Part shown: piece after piece, positions 45,120 to 55,295 of the stretch
How positions within the stretch are numbered: position 1 is the first letter of the stretch
Layout of the letters: the number at the start of each line of letters is the position of its first letter
Source of the DNA: Linepithema humile
Lineage: Eukaryota; Arthropoda; Insecta; Hymenoptera; Formicidae
DNA length: 64,000 nucleotides
Direction of reading: 5' to 3'
Assembly: GCF_040581485.1 (NCBI RefSeq)
Contig: NC_090128.1
Span: forward strand, 37,168,931-37,232,930
Notes under the pieces: model-generated
Seen by the model: the letters and a program-made list of their open reading frames with translations, nothing else
Databases searched by the model: none
Told to the model about the DNA's origin: nothing
Program-made: the position numbers and the translations under genes

Positions 45120-47186
45120 GAAGGTTATCGTGTATTAATTTATAACCATTGAACAATACATTAAAAAACAAACGTTTCAGCCTGTCATCAGGCCTTTATC
45201 AATGTTATTACAAAATTCAATAAATACGCAACGCAAAAATTAAATACAAAAACCGAAGTAAAATTGACATAATAAACTGAAGAGTAGTTAAACCCACGTT
45301 AAACTGTAATAAAAAAGAGCCAAATGAGAAAATTCCCGTTAACAAATGAGCGCAAACCAAATAAACAGAAAAAAGAAACAATTTTTACATACTTGTGTTA
45401 AACATAGTAGAAAGCTCGTCCACACAAGATGGAACGAGGTAGGAGAAAAAACTTAGAACCATATAATGTGATGGTTGAAACCTCAATGTACGTGATAGAA
45501 TAACGATAAATTCAAGCGATGAAAGATTAGTGAGAGGGCGGTGGAGAAGGGGGGGGGGGGGACGGAAAGAACAAGGAGTATGGAGGGGAGGGTATAAGTA
45601 CCTAGGAGGGGAAGACAGGAATTAATATATGAAAAGAAAAACGATACAATTATAAAGGGGGAAACAAATTAATAATGGGGAGATAGGAGTCAGGTAACCG
45701 TTCTGTGTCATTTTGATTGTTCAAGCCTGCACGTTGTCTTTTTATGAACACCATTTCGGATATCAATCTCTTTCCATAAGAAGGTTCTCCGTCCAGAATT
45801 CTCACATTGTCCCAGTCAAAATCGTGAGAAAAATCCAATTTATGTTTGGATATAACAGAGGGGGAACAGCTCTTTTTTATATCATTCTTGTGTTCTTTGA
45901 TTCTAGTATTAAGCTGTCTTTTTGTCTGACCCACGTAAGTTTTCTCACAATCTCGACATGATATCATGTAAACAACATGACAATGTAAAAATTTATTTAA
46001 ACTGTCTTTCCCCGTCCGTATGAATTGTGTTGGATTGTTAGGAATTGAACATGATAATTTTAAATTGAAGCTTCTGGCTATGGAGTTAAAATCTTTATAA
46101 ACCGAAGGAATGTAAGGAATGGTAAAAAAAGTCTTAAAGTCATTATTGTCATAAATATTGTTTGAACAATTACTAATTAAATTAAAGTCACTAGATTTTT
46201 TATGAATTAAAAACTTAAGCCTATTATGTATAGTCGAAAAAATAAAATTGATAGGAAAACAGTTATTAAGTAGGATATTGATTGCAATTGTAAAATTCTT
46301 GTTATGAAATTCAGGATGAGAAAGTAAAAAAATTCTGTCCGTTAAACTTATAATGGTCCCTTTTTTGTGCAATATCGGATGGTGGGAATGATAATTTAAT
46401 AATCTACCTGAAGAAGAAGGTTTCCGGAACCAGTCAAATGTGATAGTGTTATTTTTCACAATCAGAGTTAAATCGAGGAAATTAATCCGATTGTCCACAC
46501 CAACTTCCACAGTAAACTTTAGTCTCTCATGGTAGGAATTAAAAACGTCACTAATAAAATTTATAGAATTGTTAGGTGCAGCTAAAATGATATCGTCCAC
46601 ATAACGGTAATAAAAAGGTAACCTGAAAGGTAGTCTATCTAACGCACTGATTTCAAGGTCCTGTAGTACTAAGTCAGCAATCAATGGGGATAAAGGAGAG
46701 CCCATGGGGGTGCCATAAGTTTGTTTGTAAATTTTGTTGTTAAAATTAAAAAAAGTGGAGCTCAGTATCAAGCGGATGCCCTTCAGAAATTCATTAAGAG
46801 GGATGGAAGTATTTGGGGAAATTAAAACCCATCTGTTAGAAATGCTGTCAATAGCTAATTCTATGGGGATGTTCGTGAACATGGATACAACATCTAGGGA
46901 AATAATTTGAAAATCGTCCCCAATAACAAATCCCTTCAATTTGTCAACAAAATCGAAACTATTTTCAATGTGGCTATCAGGAAAGGGTAAACTTTTTTGA
47001 ATAATTTTATGAAAATAAACCGAAAGAGCGTATAAAGGGCTATTGATGGAGGAAACTATAATTCTAAGTGGGAAACCAGGTTTGTGGATTTTTGGTAATC
47101 CATAGGCTCTAGGAAGGACGCCGTCACTTGTCATTAAGAATCTATAAATATTGTCCTCAATAAAATTGTTTCTCTTCCACCTCATT
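45120..47186 (-). mobile_element. Penelope-like element, 5' truncated
   Basis: RT plus GIY-YIG ORF (45650-47185) followed on the minus strand by about 0.5 kb of untranslated sequence. Near 45171-45195 the minus strand reads GGCC-TGATGACA-GGCT-GAAACG, a hairpin motif shared with the long-TIR elements in the palindrome. A run of twelve G lies at 45550-45561. The 5' end of the usual ORF is absent. Confidence 0.8.
45650..47185 (-). CDS. Penelope-like reverse transcriptase with GIY-YIG endonuclease, N-terminally truncated
   Basis: 511 aa, uninterrupted. The RT starts within the fingers (PRAYGLPKIHKPGFPLRIIV), followed by ISLDVVSMFTNIP, YGTPMGSPLSPLIADL and the catalytic YVDD at 195-198. A GIY-YIG endonuclease follows at about 404-500: VVYMISCRDCEKTYVGQTKR, then TRIKEHKNDI, with the CxxC insert typical of Penelope-like elements. 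Full proteins of this family are longer, so about 200 residues are missing upstream and the first Met is only the first one available. It would nick target DNA and prime reverse transcription. Alone, this copy is unlikely to be autonomous. Confidence 0.92.
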   Translation of the reverse strand: MRWKRNNFIEDNIYRFLMTSDGVLPRAYGLPKIHKPGFPLRIIVSSINSPLYALSVYFHKIIQKSLPFPDSHIENSFDFVDKLKGFVIGDDFQIISLDVVSMFTNIPIELAIDSISNRWVLISPNTSIPLNEFLKGIRLILSSTFFNFNNKIYKQTYGTPMGSPLSPLIADLVLQDLEISALDRLPFRLPFYYRYVDDIILAAPNNSINFISDVFNSYHERLKFTVEVGVDNRINFLDLTLIVKNNTITFDWFRKPSSSGRLLNYHSHHPILHKKGTIISLTDRIFLLSHPEFHNKNFTIAINILLNNCFPINFIFSTIHNRLKFLIHKKSSDFNLISNCSNNIYDNNDFKTFFTIPYIPSVYKDFNSIARSFNLKLSCSIPNNPTQFIRTGKDSLNKFLHCHVVYMISCRDCEKTYVGQTKRQLNTRIKEHKNDIKKSCSPSVISKHKLDFSHDFDWDNVRILDGEPSYGKRLISEMVFIKRQRAGLNNQNDTERLPDSYLPIINLFPPL

Positions 47187-47810
47187 AATAAGTATATTTT
47201 AAGACTATTATCAAAAAAATATTCTTTATTAAAGATAATTGTTACTTAAAAAAAGAAAAATAAACCGAGTAATTACTTTTCTTAGCAATAGAATGATATT
47301 TTTCTGTGTGTAGAATGTATAAGTAATAGATTTTTTAAATTTAAAATAAACGATATTTTTTAAAAATGAATTTAGACATATGCGACAGCTTTTGAAAAAG
47401 TTTTTTTCTTACATGCCTGTCGTTTATATAGGTGCAACGTCAAATATCTTAGTGACTTATATAAATAGATCACTTGGTCAACATTGTAATTTAAACTTCA
47501 AACATTATAGTATATCAGATGATGTTGAAGAACCAGTGATGTTAAGATTTTCAGCGTGTAACATAAATATACTTGTCGTTTTTTGTCGGATACTATGTAT
47601 TATACTATTTTTATAAAGATTGTCCGACGTCATGAGAGACAAATGCTTAACATAAATCTGCGTGTCTAATTAATTTTACATCTTAAAATTAGTTTTTTTA
47701 GAATGTATGAGTTAGTATTTTTTATAAGTAAAATATTTTTTAGTTAGTATTTTTATAAGTAAAATATTTTTTAATTAATATTGTATTTTTATAAGTATCA
47801 ATATAATTAA
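47187..47810. other. Spacer with one unassigned frame
   Basis: A plus-strand frame at 47380-47616 (MRQLLKKFFSYMPVVYIGAT and onward, 78 aa) has no motif I recognise and may be chance. Direct repeats of attttttataagtaaaatat lie at about 47710-47800. Confidence 0.4.
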
Positions 47811-48084
47811 CCCTTAGTTCCGACGGTTCTTTTCGGCACCTTTAATCCCGACTCATGGGTCGTTTGCGTCTTTGCGTTATTTGGATCAGTAAAAACGCTT
47901 TAAGAAATCTGAAAAAATTCATGGAGCTTCTTTCAACCTTCAACTTGAAGTCCCAATCATAATATTTCGATAAAAATTATTTTTTTAGGTAGGGGATATG
48001 GCGCGTTCCGTACCCGTTTTCAAAAATTACAGCACTTTGAAATTTTGCTTGGGTCGAAAACGACCCATGAGTTGGAACTAAGGG
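47811..48084. mobile_element. piggyBac-like MITE
   Basis: 274 bp with ends cccttagttcc and ggaactaaggg, flanked by TTAA at 47807-47810 and 48085-48088. TTAA duplication with CCCT-type ends is the piggyBac pattern. A cgggtacgga-type inner inverted segment is partial. No ORF. Confidence 0.85.
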
Positions 48085-48129
48085 TTAATAAAATGTAATT
48101 AATACATGTAATATATTTTATTAATATAA

Positions 48130-48550
48130 TGATAGGCAAAGTTTAATTTTTTAAAACAATTGTGTATTCTACTTGTTTACTGAAAAAGTGGCATTGATAC
48201 GTATGTACAAATAAAATGTGTACGGATAAAATAGAGACTCATCATATAAGAAAATATATTCACAAAAAATTTACGCATTTCTTATATTAATATAAAAAGT
48301 TAAATTTTATTAATTATATTTTATTTATTAATATAATTAATTTTATTAATAATAACATTAATATAATTAACAAAATTTAACTTTTTATATTAATACAAGA
48401 AATGCGTAAATTTTTGTGAATCTAATTTCTTATATGATAAGTCTCTATTTTATCTGTACATATTTTATCTGTACATACGTATCAATGCAATTTTTTTCAA
48501 TAAACAAGTAGAATACGCAATTATTTAAAAAATTTAAATTTTGCCTATTT
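48130..48550. repeat. Foldback MITE, AT-rich
   Basis: gcaaagtttaattttttaaa and gtattctacttgttta at the left are inverted at 48490-48548, and the arms pair almost to the centre (about 48340). It ends just before the CRAL-TRIO stop codon, so it may lie in that gene's 3' untranslated region. Confidence 0.75.
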
Positions 48551-48571
48551 ATTTAGTATAAAATATTCACG

Positions 48572-51500
48572 TCACTCAATTTGTAGTTGTCTAAATGTTC
48601 CTGGAACTCCGAACAAATCGTGCGGATTTATTATAGAATTTGTTCGAAAAGATTCGTTGACTTTACGTTTTTCTTCTTTTAGAAACCAATCCCTCCGTTC
48701 GACTAGTTTTGCACGCCACATATCTGGAAACACAGCTGGTTGAAGTTTGGAACGTTCCTGGAACGATTTTTTAAAAATGATTTGTCGCTCTTGTCCTTTT
48801 GCAGGGAGAAAGTTTTGAGACCCACAAACAAAGTACAAAAGAGACCGATCCGATACATGCGTCGGAAGACACCCTTATACCCGAAAAACCACCCCCAAAA
48901 TCACTTAAACAATTCTAGCCAAGCTAAAAATGACTTGTCGCTCTTTTCCTTCTGCACAGAGAAAGTTCCGAGGCCCTCACACGACATGCAAAAAAGACCG
49001 ATTCGATACATGCGTCGGAAGACACCCTTATACCCAAAAAACCACCCCCAAAATCACTTAAACAATTCTAGCCAAGCTAAAAATGACTTGTCGCTCTTTT
49101 CCTTCTGCATGGAGAAAGTTCCGAAGCCCTCACACAACATGCAAAAGAGACCGATTTGATACATGCGTCGGAAGACACCCTTATACTCAAAAAACCACCC
49201 CAGAGCGTCTAAAAAATCCTCGCATAACAAAAAATAGCTTGTCGCTCTTCTCCTTTAGCATAGAGAAAGTTCTGAGGTCCTCACATAACATACATAATAG
49301 ACCGATCCGATACATGCGTCGGAAGACACCTTTATACCCAAAAAACCACCACCAAAATCACTTAAACAATTCTAGCCAAGCTAAAAATGACTTGTCGCTC
49401 TTTTTTTTCTGCACGGAAAAAGTTCCAAAACCCTCACACGACATGCAAAAAAGACCGATTCGATACATGCGTCGGAAGACACCCTTATACCCGAAAAACC
49501 ACCCCTAAAATCACTTAAACCATTCTAGCCAAGCTAAAAATGACTTGTCGCTCTTTTCCTTTTGCACGGAGAAAGTTCCGAGGCCATCACACGACATGCA
49601 AAAAAAACCGATTCGATACATGCGTCGGAAGACACCCTTATACCCGAAAAATCACCCCCAAAATCACTTAAATGATTCTCGCCAAGTTAAGGGTGTCTTC
49701 CGACGCATGTATCAAATCGGTCTTTTTTGCATGTCGTGTGAGGGCCTCGGAACTTTCTCTGTGCAGAAGGAAAAGGGCGACAAGTCATTTTTAGCTTGGC
49801 TAGAATGATTTAAGTGATTTTGGGGGTGGTTTTTCGGGTATAAGGGTGTCTTCCGACGCATGTATCGAATCGGTCTTTTTTGCATGTCGTGTGAGGGCCT
49901 CGGAACTTTCTCCGTGCAGAAGGAAAAGAGCGACAAGTCATTTTTAGCTTGGCTAGAATTGTTTAAGTAATTTTGGGGGTGGTTTTTCGGGTATAAGGGT
50001 GTCTTCCGACGCATGTATCGAATCGGTCTTTTTTGCATGTCGTGTGAGGGCCTCGGAACTTTCTCTATGCAGAAGGAAAAGAGCGACAAGTCATTTTTAG
50101 CTTGGCTAGAATTGTTTAAGTGATTTTGGGGGTGGTTTTTCGGGTATAAGGGTGTCTTCCGACGCATGTATCGGATCGGTCTCTTTTGTACTTTGTTTGT
50201 GGGTCTCAAAACTTCCTCCCTGCAAAAGGACAAGAGCGACAAATCATTTTTTAAAAATCGTTCCAGGAACGTTCCAAACTTCAATCAGCTGGAAACACAA
50301 CAATATGAAAATTAGCTTGTAAATATTGAAAAAAAACTTTCATGACTTTTTAATATTTAAATAATCAATACTAATAAAAATGACATTTTTAAGTATAGAT
50401 AAATTTAAAAACTAGTTTGTTGATTGAAATAATTATGTATTATTGCGAGATATAATAATTAAGGTAACAATTATTTTCCATCAAACATATAAAAATGTTA
50501 CGTATTTATTATTTTCTAATGTTTTGTGATTTTGTTATTAAACTGATAGAATTATTGATAAATGTATGTATATAGAATGTTGACGATATTTTACCTGTTA
50601 AAGCATCCATTGACGGCTGTTCACCGCCATAATCTATCGGCAGAATGGATTTTGGTATTTCTTTATACAATGATTCTATTCCGGATGTATGAATGTGTAT
50701 CTGAATGAAATGGTAGCATAGATTAAAAATGTAAAAATTTAACTGTTTTAACAAAGACAAAACAGATAGTATTTAACAAAATATATTTCTATAAATTTAA
50801 TTTATACTTACTCTGCTGAAAAGTTTTGCCCTCAATATTGGTTTAGCCGCTTTCATGACTATATCAATAATGTGTGGTGCATTGATAACATAAATTGCTT
50901 TTATTCTTAAACCATATGCCATCTAAATAATTTAGAAAATATAAATTATTTTAAATATAACACAATACAATAAATTATTTTCTTATTAAATATTACTATA
51001 ACAAGATTTTAATTACGTACCAGACAGGAGTCACATTTTTTAAATAAAATTGGCGTAAACTTTATTACATGATTGATATTTGCACCGGCGCAATCCCAAA
51101 TTATAATATTGTTAATAACTATATTTGCTTCTATGCGCACTTCCATTGTCATTAAGCGATACCTGTAACATTAGCATATAACGTGCATTTTTTCTGCCTT
51201 CGGATAAAGTCAAAAGAAAATTTTTTTATTTATTCCGATTTTTACCATTTTAGCTTACTCTTACAACATGCGATTTACTTGTGAATAATTTTTTTCATGG
51301 ATTAAGTTATGAACAATTGCAATGCTCGACAATTTAATTTTCCGAGAAATAATATTTGCGGGATAAAATCGTATTCCTGCTTATTTACTGTGATAATATA
51401 ATTACTCGTATCTTCTCCGTACGTTTACTTTACTTGATAGATTGATGTTAGGAATAGAGCAGATTGATAGCAAATTTGCTATCAATTTAGATACATAATC

Positions 51501-53008
51501 TGCCAATAATGCTAAACATTTTACTTATTGGTGCTACTTTGATACATTTACATACTGGGAATACAGTTACACATACGTACCGCACATCTACCCAAGCATC
51601 ATATTTGGAGCCATCGTAATCTATTAGCCGGGATATATGTACTCTACATTTATCTGGCGTTAACACTGGCAAAGGGATGAATTGTCTGAAATAAATATTT
51701 ATAAAAATATCATACGTGTTTGCAAGCACAGAAATAAATTTCAAATTATTGTGCATACGTTTTTGCAATTCTTACAATTATTTGTTAATATTTGTTACTT
51801 TATACTATAAAATCAAAATTAAAATTTTTGAATAATATTTTCTACATTTAAAATATACAAGACAATATGTGGAGATTTAAAAATAACTTATAATTGACTT
51901 AATTGCTTACAAATATGTGTTGTATAGTTTTATATCATCGCTAAGAGGATCAAGATTGTCGTAAATTTCAGGAATAAGATTATGAAGAGTGTAAAGCATA
52001 TCTAAACATTTTGTGGCTTTTTCGAAATCAAATTTGACGGTAGAAATGAAAAATTTTAATCGTTGGTCGGAGATATCTGTAAAATGTAAAATAATGCTCA
52101 TCATTATGTAAGATTCATTCAATAAAAAAAGACGATAAAAAATTACAAATAAAATATTGTGGATTTTTTATTATTAATCATGGATATCATGATTATTAAA
52201 TCACTATATTTTTAGATTTTTAGATAATTAACATATTGATCGATAAAATTGATCGATTAAAATTTAAAAATACTCACCTTGAGGAAGATGAATTTGTTGG
52301 TTTAACCACAGTCGAAATTTACATAATAACTCTAGCAAAAGATCTTTGTTTCCACCATTATCCTCCAGCACTTCTTGAAGTGTAGGCATTTCGAGCTTCA
52401 TCACTTTTGTTATCACCGTTTCTTTCAAATTGCTTGAGATATGTGCAAACTAAAATTATTGCATATATTAAGCAATATTTTAAAGCTACATGCTTTAATC
52501 GGAAAAAAATAAAAAATAGAGTTTCTGTTTCAATTTTCGGTTGTCTAAAACGAGATAATGATCAATTATTATAAAATATTTATATTAATTTAAATGAATT
52601 TTCTTGAATATAAAAAAATAAAAAAAGAAGTGCACAATATTTTAGTTTAATGTTTAAAGCAATTTAAAAATTTTTCCACATTTTTTTCTTAAACACGGAA
52701 AAAATTTTCTGACACATCAAGATTTACATTATTGTAGCAAAATATCTTTATAACTTATATTTTTATTATAACAGCGTAAAATTTGCTGTGCCAGTAAATT
52801 CTTTCTTTCCGTGTAGCGTCCCTTTGAAATAAGTAGATAAAACTTAGTTTTCGTCCGAAATTCGAAAGCCGTATTATGTTGGATGATAGTCTCGCCAATT
52901 AAATTGTTAATAAAATATTAATAGTTGTAACATTCTTTGATAAATAAAATCACTCACAATAAGATCGTTAAAAGGTACAGTGGATATGTTGATCAGAAAG
53001 ATGTACAT
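48572..53008 (-). CDS. CRAL-TRIO domain protein (alpha-tocopherol-transfer-protein-like), eight exons
   Basis: Exons on the minus strand: 53008-52958, 52449-52278, 52076-51911, 51685-51581, 51162-51021, 50922-50812, 50700-50595, 48723-48572. All junctions are GT/AG and in phase, and they sum to 1005 nt (334 aa plus stop), close to the family norm. The CRAL-TRIO N part is LLELLCKFRLWLNQQI and QRLKFFISTVKFDFEKATK. The lipid-binding part runs FIPLPVLTPDKCRVHISRL, IIIWDCAGANINHVIKFTP, IKAIYVINAPHIIDIVMK, IHIHTSGIESLYKEIPKSI, LPIDYGGEQPS. The tail is WRAKLVERRDWF and LFGVPGTFRQLQIE. Such proteins carry small hydrophobic ligands in the cytosol. Exon 1 is weakly supported; an in-frame Met in exon 2 is an alternative start. 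The last intron holds a 1.5 kb foldback 16 bp before the acceptor. Confidence 0.88.
48740..50284. mobile_element. FB-like foldback made of inverted arrays of a 153-bp repeat
   Basis: Ends ttgaagtttggaacgttcc and its complement, flanked by CAGCTGG (48733-48739, 50286-50292; 8 bp with one mismatch). The left arm has about six units of about 153 bp (starts near 48778, 48931, 49084, 49235, 49388, 49541). The right arm has about four units in inverted orientation. Each unit contains tgacttgtcgctcttttcct and gatacatgcgtcggaagaca. The period is 51 codons, which keeps frames open (48740-49808 plus, 49712-50284 minus). These repeat frames are not taken as genes. The architecture matches Drosophila FB elements, whose arms are tandem arrays. 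Confidence 0.88.
52694..52816. repeat. MITE with ACACGGAAA ends
   Basis: acacggaaaaaattttctga at the left pairs with taaattctttctttccgtgt at the right, with an unrelated centre. It lies in intron 1 of the CRAL-TRIO gene. Confidence 0.6.
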
Positions 53009-53119
53009 CTACATAAATATTTTCTTGACAGCGTGTTCTTTTATACATTCCCACACATTACCAATAACAAATCAAAACAAAGAACGATTCGATTATACAT
53101 ATACATATCAGACTAGGAT

Positions 53120-53530
53120 GTAATTACTTTGCACATTCATACTCAATATCAGTGATACAAACTCGAGTAGGACAGCACCAAAGACATCGTGGAGAAGAGG
53201 GCACGTACACAAGCGAAAACCGTATTCGTGTGAGCTCCGCGTTGGCCTCTGCTTCGAGATATTCGAAAGATGCAAATATATTATATTCCGTCTCCTTTCC
53301 ATCAAGCCGGAAACAGCGGAAGATAAATGCCAAGTAGTAAGTGTGGCAAATGAGTAAGGCGAGTGGCTAGAATATCGAAGATCTTTAAGACTTTTTGCAA
53401 TTTTTTTCTTCTTTTTTTTGCATTTGTTTTTAACAGTGTATAATCAAGTAAATTATTAAATAATGCTTTTTTTGATTAAAAAATATTATTTTATATTTAT
53501 TAAAAATTTTCGCAATTACACGCCTACAAG
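53120..53530. repeat. Diverged single arm of the hAT-type foldback
   Basis: gtgtgagctc, gagtaaggcgagtggctaga, gcatttgtttttaaca and taaattattaaataatgct correspond in order to the outer arm at 22310-22560, with many substitutions. Terminus and second arm were not seen. It lies just upstream of the CRAL-TRIO gene. Confidence 0.6.
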
Positions 53531-53924
53531 AAACCCAATCGTATAAATCGGTACTTTGCATTTAAAGTTTTTTTTAAATAAATATTCAAAAATGTGCAAA
53601 AATTTTTTTTTGAAAAAGACTCCAAAAGTGATAATTAATATAATTGTGATTGTGTATCATTGTAATTTTATGTAATACAGAAATAAATTTTATTGCAGAA
53701 TTGTAAAATAATTTTTTGTTCTTCTATTGACAATAACAAATTAGTATTTTTTTCTAAAGTTATTGGTTTAAGGTTCTGCCCTGTTCTGTTGTATTCATGT
53801 GTTTCTGATTCTATTAAAACTTGTCTTTAATATTATTTATTCTATTAATACTTGATGTGATTGATTTTTGTATATTTTTGTACAAACTTCCTTAAATTTT
53901 TTTTGTCGGAAAAATAACGTTTCT
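53531..53924. other. AT-rich spacer
   Basis: No gene or clear repeat seen; long A and T runs. Confidence 0.5.
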
Positions 53925-54045
53925 CTTTCTGTTTGTCGGACTGACATTTTAACCAACGAGAAACGTTTTTCAGAACCGTTATAAAACGTTTCAAAGAAAT
54001 ATTTATGAAACATTTCTGAAACAAACATGTGCTATCTGGGAGGTA
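53925..54045. repeat. Word-repeat element, AACGTTTC type
   Basis: Variants of gaaacgtttc recur (gagaaacgttttt, aaaacgtttcaaag, gaaacatttctgaaac). Core cggactgacattttaac and terminus tgtgctatctggg match the layout of the TTGCAA and TTGAATCAA copies. Confidence 0.55.
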
Positions 54046-55295
54046 TCAAAAGTCAAGAGCAACTACTTATTGTTAGTATGATAAATAGATATACTGACGC
54101 AATAGCATAATTTTTCATGCATAGCTATTATACATATATTTTTATTATCATATTTACATATTAAACATTGTACGATTATTGGTTACGGAGATACAATAAT
54201 TTAAAGTAAAAAAAGCAAGTTTTCCATTAATCCTTGAAACCTCGGCAACGAAAAATCAGACAATTAATCGCCGACCACTCAACCTAAAAGAAAAGTTTCA
54301 AGCTTTCAAATGGTTCTAATGAACATTTTCTCAGGTTTTTTATGTGTTGTGTACGTTCCCAAAGTCAAGCAAAAAAATTTTTATTTGGAGCTACAGATTT
54401 GGATCTTTAAAGATTTTGCTTTTCTTAGAAACTTGATATGACTTTTTGTTACAAAGTTACAACCGTTTAAAAAATACCTTTTTTTCCACTAAAGTAAGTA
54501 AGTAAAGTCAATCCCTTAATTTTTTTGAAGAGTACAGCCTTAATATTTACCCTAAAAAAACTTTCAAGACGTATTTTACTTTTTAAATAATAAATTTTAG
54601 ACTTAATAAGAATGCGATTCGACAAGAACCTAACTCGGCGTTATATTGGGGGCTTAATTGAATTAGTCTATAAGAGTAAAAAATCCTAAATTCATCGTAG
54701 ACGTTCTGTTTCTACTAAATTAATTGAAAATATTCTGCGTGGAGTGTCGTCAAATTGCTTAGAAGAAACAGATATTTGCGCGCAAATATAAACTCTCCTC
54801 TCTCTCTCTCTCTCTCTCTCTGTTATCTAATATCTATCACAATTACTATCTAGTCGTAAAAAAGACGTCAAGTACACATAGCAAACATTTTATTTAAAAG
54901 AAGTTTTTGCTTCTCTAATTATACTACATGAAACGAGAAATCAAGCTATTTACATGAACAGAGTTATTACTATACTAATTATAGAATTAATTATGCGAGA
55001 TGAATATGTAAACAAATGACAAGCATCATACATACATGATATCTGGTAATAATTACGACAATGCTCGTAAGCTGGTTGACAAGAGTAAACCGAACAGAAA
55101 AGTTATTTACGCATTAGATACTTATCGCATTAGATATTCGATATAACCATCTCGCTTTTACACGGAGAAAATTTTATTTTAATTTGTAATACAATTTTAA
55201 ATTACATTTTACTATTTTTGTGTTATCGGTGGACCATCATGGGCTTTATAGAATAAATTATAATACAATAAAATTTGAAACTGACACTTAACTAC
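54046..55295. other. AT-rich spacer with a TC microsatellite
   Basis: A (TC)n run lies at about 54794-54821. At about 55161 one MITE end, acacggagaaaattttattt, is present without a clear partner. Otherwise nothing recognised. Confidence 0.5.

Noticed and set aside
47380..47616. 78-codon frame as a membrane protein gene
   Set aside because: No homology recognised, no splice context, biased composition; left only as a note on the spacer.
48740..50284. Long frames across the 153-bp repeats as protein genes
   Set aside because: They follow from a stop-free repeat with a period divisible by three, and they end at the element boundary. Kept as a finding, not a gene.
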